The notes beneath the pieces were generated by a model, which was not told the origin of the DNA, did no database searches, and saw only the letters and a list, made by a program, of their open reading frames with translations. DNA of 62,000 nucleotides from Tubiluchus corallicola (Eukaryota; Priapulida; Priapulimorpha; Priapulimorphida; Tubiluchidae). The stretch covers positions 1 to 62,000 of the forward strand of contig JAQGDQ010000160.1 in NCBI GenBank assembly GCA_030141605.1. Reading direction: 5' to 3'. Both the position numbers and the translations under genes were made by a program. Positions 36,401 to 48,400 of this stretch are shown piece by piece. How positions within the stretch are numbered: the first letter of the stretch is position 1; each line of letters begins with the position of its first letter.

Positions 36401-39400
36401 CTTTCCCTTTTATTACAATGTGAATAATATAACGTTTTATAAATTAATAACGATGTATAAATTATCCAGTGAAAAGTTTTAAATAGACTTTACCTTCAGT
36501 GTATTTGTACAGTTCCAAATCCAGTGCCCGGCTTGAAGACATTTGTAGCACTTATAACCTGCTGGTGGTGGCCCCGACATACCTTTTTTTGGAAATGTGC
36601 GCACATAGCTGGTTTAAAAACAGTAAACAAGATTATTTAAGTATTTTCAAGTAAATCAGATTATTTGAACATTTGTAGTAACCATCATTACTTTTAGCCC
36701 ACAAAGTATCATTTCTAAATTTCATTACAGCAACACTTAAATATCTACCATATTTCAAGGCCTTTTCTTTGTCTGTGGTAAATGAAAATAAAATATGAAT
36801 AATGACTTAAACATACTAAGTATATTTTAAGTTTTCTACAAATGCTGGATGAGCAAAAGAGAACGAAACTTACTTGGATGGATCATAGTCATTAGTAGAC
36901 TGTAACATCATAGCTTGGATTTTATCCTGTTCTGACGCTTTGGCACTCGATAGATCAGCAGTCTGCAATGTGCACAGCAAAGAATTATTTTTCGACAGGC
37001 AAGAAATGAAATAATTTGTACAAAAGTTTATGCTGCAACTTTGAGCTTAGTCAACGACAGAGTTTTTGACAGCGAAGATGAAAAACACTAGTTCTTGAGG
37101 ATTACTAATTCTTTTATCATAATGTAATTTTAACTGTATTGTATATAAAGCATACCGAGATCATGTTTATGTAGTGGACTAAAAATAAACTATTGTTGTC
37201 ATTGTTATTATTATTATTATTATTACTAGAATAGCTGCAAGGTGTTTCTTGACCAGCAGTACAATTCAGCATTTGTTGCCATTCACTACAATGCAATTCT
37301 CCTGATGATTGCACGAAAATAGTCACTGCCTCATGCTTTTAAAGTATGTCTTATTTTACAAGCAGAAAATGAGTTGACAAAATTTAGTAGTTCATCAATC
37401 TTGTCTTAAATTTATATAGTAACTTATAATACATAGCCTAGCAAAACTTTTGTAAGTCTACAAAGACCATGCAAAGTAATTCTATAAAGTGGTCTATTTC
37501 ACAGCGACACAAATCTTGTTCTTGTTGTTAGCCAGCTAATGTCGTAATAAGTTTTTAGGCAGCTTTTACAGTATAATATGGCTAATTCTGAAAACTCAGT
37601 CTTTACCAAACTTAGTTTAGTTAAGCATTTAATTTTTCAAAACAAGACGTTCTTGATCATTATATTTCATGCCTGTATGTGTCTCCATCATACCTGGTCA
37701 TACTCACCTCAGTTAGCTGACGAAAAGAAACAACCACTTGATCTTCTTCTGGCTAAATAGAAATAAGCAATAAACATAAATGATAATGTTAACTGTAAAA
37801 AGTGAAGGCACAGTAATATCTCTTATTTGCTGATAAAAACAGAATTTTGGAAACAATAACAACAATCACCACACACATTCAAATCCAAATGAATCAAATC
37901 CTGAATCAAACAATTTGCAAAACTGTAATAACCGTGCCGTTTCCTCTGACATTCAACCAGAAATGTGATTATCATCAAACAACTCCAAGCAGCTGTGGAA
38001 TACATATAACAGCTGAGACTGTTTGTGACAATGACAATGAAATGACGATCATTTTACTGAGCTGAAAAAGAAAATTCAAGTCTGTTGGAGTTGAGTAATC
38101 ATGACACATGTAAAAATGTAACTGATTCGACTACTATTCGACAACTCTCCGAACTTGGGCACTTTAACATCACCACATCATAAAGTGGCAACTATTTTTT
38201 CAGCACTGGCTATTCACACCTAATCAAGCCATCCGACTAAGTCTGAAGTGTCATTTTTGAGAGTCATAACAGGACAGGATTAGTTGTAAAGCTCCACAGT
38301 GGCACTGTACTGCTCTAAAAAATTTACAGAGCTAAACTTGATTCGTATTGCTATAGTTCTCACTTCATGTCTATGTAGGTAACCTAATCAATCTTCTAAT
38401 TTATTTCTCAGAAAAATTAATTGTAGGAAACGAATAGATAAGTCGGTTCCAAAACATCCGCCTTACAATTGACACAGTTTTCAACTTGACAGAAAACTTC
38501 ACACACAAAAATCATTAATCAAGACAAATATGAAACTGAGACTACACATACAAAAAGTAATTCTGCTTAGGAACAAAAAATAGCATGCAATCACAAAGTC
38601 AAAACCAAAACAAACAGAATGGAAAAGTTGCAGAAAACCATGGGAACAAATTTGGCCTCAGCGAGACCTTTGACCTCAGTTGGCTAACATGAACGTCCTA
38701 CAATTTAAATCGGCAAACAAGTAATGCTCATAAAAAACCTAGTCTGCAGTAATTACCTTTTATAATTGCTCTACAAATTTACTTAGAAAAGCAACATGAT
38801 AACATATTTCGGTCAATAGTCGTTTGGTGACCTTTCATGGTACATTGTCATTTTTATGGCCTTCACTTAAACTGAATTTGAATATGGCATACTATTTAGC
38901 ACTGATTATTATATTACTAACGCTATGAAATGGTATTTAGATACCCCTAAATGCGTAACTCCGGGTTTTTCAAACCTCGACAACAAGGCAATAGACATCA
39001 TTCATGCTAAATGTACAGAGTGAACAAACGTACAAGTAAAGATGGCATCAGGTTATACATTTCTTGTTTCTGCAGTTAAGTATCATCCGGTATTTTGTGA
39101 TAATTCATCTTTCATGGTTGGCTTCAACACAAAACAGTGTAATTAAGTTTTTAGCTTGATGTAGATTGCACAGTAAAGTTAATAGTGTCAGCTCTTCACC
39201 TTACAGCCTGTTCACACAGAATTCCGGAGGTTTACTAAGTTCATCAGTGAGCTGATATGCTACTCATTTATTCAAACAGAGCCAGAAATGTATGAACTTG
39301 CTATACTTCTCTACGAACATTATCCATCTTGTCTTTTATATGTAATGCTTTACTTCATTTACTCCATCACCTGTTTAAATGCCTGCCGAATAATTTTTAA

Positions 39401-42400
39401 GTAACACAATAAGCTACTTGTGTACCCAGCAGTGTAATATTTACATTTACATATTAGTATGTGCACAATTTGCTGAGCAGATAGCTAAATAAACCGAGTG
39501 CATTTCTTCTGTGTGAATATGTTACAAGTATAATTTAAAACACACTAATTAAAGAGTACAAAATATTATATATTCTGTACAAACAGATGTTTTTCAGGTG
39601 AAAGGCTAAATACGAATACAGGTTAAAATAGTACATGAGCCTTATAATAAATGAATTTAGAAACGGCCTTTTACAAAGCATAATAAAAAAAATTGCTGAT
39701 CCAATGGCTGACCACGCTTAGTCAAGAGCAATGAAGAAAAAGAAAGAACAGAAAAAATTGAAAAAGTAAAAACAAATAATGCAAGACACAAGAAGCAAAA
39801 AATAACATGGTGCAACACAAAAATTGGGCAAGAAAATTGGTAGAGGGGGAGTAAAATGGTGCAACTTTCTATCGACAAAGATTGTGACATTTCATCAAGA
39901 ATACTATTAGAACAGGACTACTAAAGGCGATTTACTTTGTATATTAGTTATAATTGACAATTCACCTGCAATAATTTACAGTATGCAACCTGTCCTTGAT
40001 CGTTTTCCAAACCACAAACACTTTGATATGTAGAAAACACAGATATCATACGGATCTACAATTTTAATGACCTTTCATGACCTCAACTCAACAGGCACAC
40101 TTCAAACTTTTTTATAGTCAACAGACACAATCAAGCAATCTGGTTAAAAGAGACCACCATATTGGCAAAATATGTAGAACTAAGTCAACCATACACTATA
40201 TGCCAAATTTTGTGATCATAACTCAAATTAACTGAGACAGAAAAAAATAGTAACATGTCAAATAAAGGCCAATTAAACAATTAAACGTTAAAGTTTAAAG
40301 GTCAAAAGCAAACACCATTGCTGACAACATTTTCCCAAACTTTGACTATACATACATAAATTTAAGTGTATCTCAGGAATGTCAGAAATATAATGCAAAA
40401 TGTTCAACAAACAGCTAGACAGTTAAGTGAATGAACAAGCGAATAGATTCACTCCTCATTCCAAAACCACCTGATTTCCTTTTGAGACAAGAGAAACCAC
40501 AAAAAATCTAATACACACAAGTTACTGAGAGGGCTATCCTTCTAATGTAGGCTAATTCTGACATTGTTCAGAAAATCTGCACACTTCTACTGTGCTAATT
40601 GCTGGAAGGCAAACCAATCTTTATGACGAAACACTATCTAGTTGTGTAACAACAATATTCAAATTGTGACAACTTAATACTAATAATATTACTCCACTGC
40701 AGTACTGTGCATTTCCTAAATTTTTGTACATTTCTTGTAATTTATGTACCCCAGACCAAAAGCAGGACCCAAATCGTCAAAAACAATGATGAGACATGAA
40801 CCCCAAAAAGTTAGGATTTTTGGCAAAGATCTGGCAGATGCTGCATGTTCATCAGAAGCACAGCCAGGTTGCAAGGGACTGTGTTCTATAACCCACAAGC
40901 ATCCAATTTGCCTCCCCACGAGCAAGGGTTGGCAAACTACATCCCAGTGGTGTACTTCCATCGTGAAAGGTACCACAGGCTGAGTTGATCTGATTGTTTG
41001 TGTGTTGTGCCTACAAATATGAATGCATCATCATATCTCTCATACCAAATGCATGTGGCATAACTATATCTACCGCCAATGACTGCTTAATGACACAACA
41101 ATTTCTGTTGGAAAACTAGTCAATAAATGCTCGATTGCTGGAATGTGCATTTCGGTTCATTTTAAAGTTGTCATATTTGCTCAGCTTTTGCAAATCACAA
41201 AAGAATGCAAAGCATGACAGCAACAAGATAAATGCACTTTGCATACTTCATCACTTATACTGATTTTTTTATAAATGGAAATCAAGAAAACAATCTGCAT
41301 GCAGTAACTTACTTAAATATCTGTAGTTGTTGGGCGAGAAATTTAAACCATGCAAATTTCTCAACTAAAGCAGCTCTAATTTGATAAAATACGATTAACG
41401 TCTTAGCGCCACAAGTACATCGACTTCAAAAGAGCAATGTCACTTTCGACACCCAACAGTGTGGCTCAAAAACTGGTTTAAATATAAAACAATTAGTGTT
41501 TTCCCAAATTATTGTTTTCCATTCATTATGCATCCATATTGGTATGCAGGAATCATTTCTAGAAGAAAATGGACAAAAAAGGTGCAAATCTAAGGCCTTT
41601 TAGTGTCCAGAAAACAATGCAAATTAAAAAAAACTATAACAACACCGAATGCCTCAGGTATTTAACTCGGATTCAATGACAGTATCATAAGCAGAACCTA
41701 AAAGTTGCATCCTAAAACATTAATTGGTTAGTGCATGAAGCAAGTATTAAAATGAACCCAAGTGTGTGCACCTTGCAATATACAACCTTAAATCTCATCA
41801 TATACAATGATGCTAAACAGCAGCAACATAATTTTAACGAAAAGCAAATAATTCACTTTAAAATGAACCCAATATAGCTTATGCCACCGATGCCTAAATA
41901 GCTCGAGCAAAGGCTACAAAAAGTCAATTTTTCACTTAAAAATTTCAACTCAAAACACCATTCCAATATTTGTCTCCCTTTTTACAAATGTCTCCCAATT
42001 TACTACTACTGTAAAACGAACATGCCAAAAATTCGCAGGACGGTAAATTTCATATGGAGGGTGAAAATCCAATGAGCCAAATTCCTTGACTATAATTCTT
42101 TAAAATAAAAAATGTTAACCAAACATTATCGGGAAAGCTCAAAACAAGTTTTTGAAGACAAAACTCATGATAATAATAATGAATAAGAGGTGGCATTGCA
42201 CTAAACTCCACCTTACTAAAAATAATAAAACAGCATTGTGCACCACACTTAGGTAAATTATAATCTTTTTAAATAAACCATCTTGCAAAAAAGTCAGTTC
42301 AATAACAGGCTAGTTTTGGCTGCAGTTGTAAAAATTTGCTTTTTCAGAAAGTTGTTATAATCACTTATACTGGCAAAAAGCATGTACGATGTTTGCTTAG

Positions 42401-45400
42401 TACAGAACCATATACCTGAAAAAAATATTAATATAAGTTCATGATATCAAGATGTATAACTATTTAATAAAATAGGTAAACAAAACACATGGATGAACAA
42501 AAGCGACTTTTTATTGTATCTGTTGCATCAAGTCACACAAACAAACAAATTCATTCTGTAAAGTCGACATACTAAATATAAAACAGTATAAAAAAATAAA
42601 CACTATCACATAAAACAACAACACAGTAAAAATTCCATCATTTTCATAGGATAGCTACAGTAAATCTCACTAAATCATACATCGTATATAAAATTATACA
42701 AGCCTAATAGCATTTTTTTAAATTACACTTTTTATAGTATACAAAGATACACAAATGGGTTATATTCCAAATAACAAACAATAGACAGCATTTTTGAAAG
42801 TATTAGAACACTATTTAAATACATGTCAGACACTTACAAAAACTCAATTTACCAAATTTTTATGCATAAAATTTACAGCAAATTTTTAGTTATCTAGCTA
42901 GAAGAATTCCAAACTTTCATTAATAATACAAATTCCAAATTTTTTAAAAATACACTTAATCACGCAGATATATTCAGGTATCTCTGCTTACTGTATTTCT
43001 ATCTTAAAAACAGCTATGTTCTTTGTTTCGTTGGAAGGTAGCATGTACAGTTTCTCTAACATCTGATAAAAGTAAAGCCTAGATTTAACAGTAGTAAATA
43101 ATGTGCTGGCACTTTGAAATAAAATCAAACGGTGCGTTCAGACTAGAGAGTTCTTGCAGTGAATAAAGGCTGCCTGCAAGAAACACGCGAGGGAACTCAG
43201 CAACTCTCGGAGAGTTTGCAATAACTTGCAGAGAGAACTTGCAAAGCTGTCCACACCTGCAATTGTCACTATTAACCTTTTTAACTATGATTATTTTAAT
43301 GCTTACACTATTTACATAAACATTGGAAAGTTATACTACTGGACTGTAATTGGAAACCAAATGTTTCCAAATTTTATATGAAACACCACAGAAGGTATAC
43401 ATACAGACAAATGATTCCCATATCAATGATGATAAAGATGACAGTTCAATAAATATGTACAGGCACATGTGATGTTTCTGGTGCTTTTGTCACCAACTAC
43501 TACAATGGACAAAAAGCCAGATACGTAAAATAAGTCTGCTTTACTTATTTGTAAACAACCGTTTCAATCCCAAGATGAAGAAAATGCGCTAATCAGTAGA
43601 AATTCTAGAACACCCATGGAGCCTACACAATTTGGAAATTTTCTCGGCATTCACTAATGCAAACACCAACTGCAGACAAATATACTTGCTTCGAAACTAA
43701 CAGATTTTGCAGGGGAAGATTCCTTAAAAACACTGAAAAGGATGACAATGCCTATAGATGGCTCAGAGGCAAGCTTTAAAAATCTGAAGCCAAGCAGCCC
43801 ACTGTCATTTCCAATGTTATCTTGGAAAATTTCCTGCAACTGACAATGCTTAGCGACGCCAAAACATAAATAAGGGACCTCTGACAGCCGAAAGCTTCAA
43901 TTAATATAGGTTTTACAAGTCAAATGTAGACCTACGTTAAGTCAAATGTAGATTTAGGTAACTCAAATGTGTCTTGGTAACTCAAATGTGGATAGGTGTT
44001 AAAGTTTAAGGATGTTAAATTTAATCTCCTTTAATCTTAATTTAATAATTGCTGTGAAAATACCTTTATAGGTCTACTAATAGTTCACTAATATTTTACA
44101 AACTTTACATGCCATTGGAACTGTTTGAGAAAACAATACATTCTTAAAATAAACAATGTTTCTTGAGGGAAACCAATTCATTAATGCAGTGCTAATGCAT
44201 TACTTAAAAAACTAATTAGTGATTCACTGTTCATTGGGAAGTGAGAACCGATTTACTCTTTTCTGCCGACATTATGGTTTATCAAAGAATTTAGTTTGAG
44301 GATAAACAGCGCATTTTTCAAAGTTATGAAAGAGGTGATGATTGCTTACATCTTGCATGGCAACTTGGTATAAAAAAATCAACTGCGTGGGCTATTATTA
44401 AGAGAGCACTGGAGGGTGGAATTGCCAAACCACGTGGCGGCTTCAGAAGAAAGCTCGTCGATGAAGAAATGGGAGACTATGCTGTTAATCTTATAGAGAC
44501 TCATCCAGAATTTACACTAGAGCAAATCATTGCGTCTATGCGCCGAGACATGCCTGAGAAACAACGCATATCCCGTTCAATGTTAGCTAATGTGTTAAAA
44601 GGGCGCCTGATTGTAATGAAAAAGTTAGAAGACGCTGTAGCAGATAGAAATAGTGAAAGAGTGAAGCACGAACGCTTTCTTTATGCACACTGGTTGATGG
44701 AGAGGTTTGCCATGTGAAATTATATTCATTGACGAAGCGGGCATAAACCTGTGGATAAAGAGAACGAGAGGAAGGGCAATACAGGGTCAAAGAGCCGTGC
44801 GAGTTGTGGCTGGTCGTCGCGGAGGCAATCTTACAATGACTTTTGCAGTAAGCAATACAAACGGCCTGATATATCATTCCTTAACAGAAGGTGGAATGAA
44901 CAGAGAACGTTTTAATGCATTTCTTCAAGACGCAACAGATAACCTGCATGACGATGGTCGGGAAATTTTTTTCGTTTTTGACAATGCACCTGCTCACAGG
45001 GGAGCAGCCTTGCCGCCAGATTTGCGCCTACGAATTCAAATTAAGAGGCTTCCTCCTTATTCTCCCTTTTTAAATATTGTCGAGAACGTATTCAGTCAGT
45101 GGAAGGCTGAAATGAAGCGTCTTCTTGCAGATATTAGAGAAAATCTTCTAGTGCAAAATCACGGTCAGAGAATGGCAACATTAGCTCAGTTAGCAGAACA
45201 GTCTGTTAATATCATAACGCCCGCAGATGCAGCCAATTATTTTCGGCATATGCAGCAGTATGTACCACGCTGCTTAACCTACGATGATATTCTGATGTAA
45301 ATCTTGTTCATATCAAACTTCTGTGCATGTTTGTTGTTTAATTATTATTTATGAGTCAGCGGTACTATATATTTAAAATGCTGGTCTTGAGCATTGATTA

Positions 45401-48400
45401 CACGTTTAATTTTGCAGATTTCATTCATTATTCAAAAAAATGATTTTGTAAAACGTTAACAAATAAAATGTAGAATGGTGTTTATATTTGTAATTGTATA
45501 ATTGTTAACTTATTTATGTACAACGCTTTTGAGTGTTCTTATCAAATAAACAATTTCTTTACATATGAAAAACTGATGCTGCCGATAGCACCATGACCAT
45601 AAACAATAATTTTAATTTGCTTTATCTTTTTGTAATTTTGCACTTAAATAAGTTAATTATCGATTTATTCAAAGTTATGCATCTACATTTGACTTACCTA
45701 AGTCACATTTGAGTTACCAAAACACAATCGAAATCCTATGTCTCCATTTGACTTACCTAAGTCACATTTGAGTTACCAAAACACATTCGAAATTCCTATG
45801 TCTACATTTGACTTACGTAAGTCACATTTGAACTTTCCTGTGTCTACATTTGACGTGTAAAACCTATACAATATGAAAACAACTCCAAACACATTCAGAA
45901 TTCGTTAAGCATATCGATTGGCATTCAAATCATTAGGAGTAATCATCATACAATGTGTTAAACTGCCTTATATAGATATTTTATCACAATAAATATAAAT
46001 CATAAAACACTACATTCAAGGCAAAAGTACTATCTTGACCCGTCTTACAATGACAAAATGAAGTATCACTGTGATCAAAATGAAATAAGTATTGCCATAA
46101 AGATTTATGCTGACTATGTGTTAAAAATTTTCAAAATGCCATCTGTAAATTTTTATTTACAAAAATAACCTTATAGTTCAATGCAGGAAACTTATATTCA
46201 CAAATCATTCATCTTTGTATCATTCATTGATTCAAAGCCATTGATAAACTCTTGCACAGGATGATTGACTCATATTTTTATCAAGAAAACTGATGTTCCT
46301 AACTTCAATCTTTAGCTAGACAGGTTTAGGTTGTTGGCATTAAACTTTTCAGGATGGGATTGAATCCAGCTGTACTGAGCATCCATAAACTTTGGGTTAA
46401 TACAAAAAGTAATTTTCGATACCTAAACCTTAATGTCTTCACATCACTTCAAATCACAAAGTCAGTGATTAAAGTCAGTAAGCATTCCGTTTCATGGCAT
46501 TAGTCACTCAAGCATAAAGGAAAGTGTGGAAGTACATGCAAAATAATGCAGAAACTGATTTATTTTTCATTTGTTGAAGTACATGTACTTTGATCCTCAT
46601 AAGGCTAGCAACGGTCTGCGAAATAATCTAGTTTGAAAAAGAGTTCCAGTATTGTTAAAAGGAAGCTCCTGAAGTAGATCTGAAGGCCAAAGAGCAAGAG
46701 AGTTGAGCGACCAGGACTAGCCCAGCCGAACAAAGAAGTTGGAAGGCATCAGTTTTTGATGACAACCACTCTTTTTGGTCAGTGGCAGAAGAGTAAATGA
46801 TTACTACTAAACATGTTTGCTATTTTTCAGACAAACAGCTATGAAAAATGTCACATCGTCAGGAAGTTTCTGGAATTGTTTTAACTGTGCTTGTGTGGTA
46901 TCATGTCTTTGACTTTGAATGGACCATGAATTTTAACAAATTACGAGCAGATAAAAGGTATGCAGGTTTTTCCAGGACTTTGTTCATTGCTCCAAGTCAA
47001 AAATGACAATTTAAGGCAAGTAAATAAAATAAGTGTAAGACAGTCTGTGGTTTAACATTAGATCTCACTAAGGTAACTAAAAAAGTGGAATCTGTAATTC
47101 AGCTGTGGCACCATGAAACAAGGGGACAAATTGGAGTGCCTCTCCTATCAATAGGAGCAACACTTACTTGCAGGAGCAAAAATTTGTGAATAGCTTAAAA
47201 CTTCATGGCAACAAAGCAAGTCATTTTAAGAATGTTCTTAATGAAAAAGATAGACTTTTTCAAAGAAAGTTCAAGAGGCAATAAACAACAAACTCAGATA
47301 TTATTGAAACTAATGATGCCCAGAGTGCAGAAGGCAATGGCCATTTATATTAGTAATTACTTTCGTTTAATGTTTGAGTCAATTAATACATGTACAAGTT
47401 TATAGTTACTTCCAGAATTTCTGATAAAATGAGTTGCTAAATACTGAAATGACTGCAAACCTTTCTGGTCACTATGACCACCAGCCTAGTGAAACTCATA
47501 TAACAAAATCTTCAACTGCCTATTCCATTATTTTCTGCATTATAAATATTAGAGCAGTAACACAGTATCCTAATGATATACAGAGTGCAACACAATGACC
47601 AGCAGAAAATAAATTTACATCAGATTGCTAAAAACACATGAGTAACTATACTTTTTTATACAAATTTTAGACTAGTATACTACTTGTATAAAGAATGTTA
47701 GTTCACAATGATATCATTATCTCATGTATGGCACAACATAGCCATTATAGGTAGACCTCTCTTACAATAATGATATGGTTTTTAATGTAGGTATTTTCAG
47801 TCACTTAGATACCACACAGCTTCCCCAGTAGCCAAGTGCAAATACATCCAACAGCTGTCAATTCTCGTTGTCAAAAATTTAGTCATTTAGGTCCTTTTGG
47901 GAAGACCAGAATGTAGTTGATTTTATATGACAACCAATTAAGTATTTTTATTTCATACAATTATGTTTACATAGTTTAAAATTTAAAGAATGAATTAGTT
48001 TCAGAACTTAAAAGCTTCCAAGACAGTTTTACTACGCCACAAATTTCCCAGCCACAGTAACTTACTGCCAAGAAGCAATAATAGGGCCTACAGTCCAAAA
48101 AATTAATGTCTTCCCAAGTATGTAAAATTTGCGTTATGTTACTATAATTTCATTAGCAGACAACGGTAACTTGAAACAATTTTATGAGCAGTGGCTGATT
48201 TTAACAAATTAGGTACTAAAACATGCATAACACAAAAGCAATATCAAACAATAAGAAATATTTTCATATATACTGGCAGTATTTACCAATGACTACTAAT
48301 AAAAGATAAAGTGTGTACAAACAAACTGAGATGATCCACAGGTCTGATTGTACGTTTTACATAATTTTCTACTGTAAAAACTTTTACTTAAAAAGGTGAA

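Larger units (their letters stand above)
43905..45868 (+). mobile_element. Tc1/mariner-IS630-type DNA transposon (about 1.96 kb)
   Basis: Left end tataggttttacaagtcaaa and the right end read inward (tataggttttacacgtcaaa) match over about 27 bases with one difference, with TA at both outer edges as expected for a TA target duplication. Both ends carry many copies of a TCAAATGT core (four left, about eight right). The single coding region (44274-45300) is a broken DDE transposase. It lies antisense inside RBBP6 intron 3. Confidence 0.88.
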
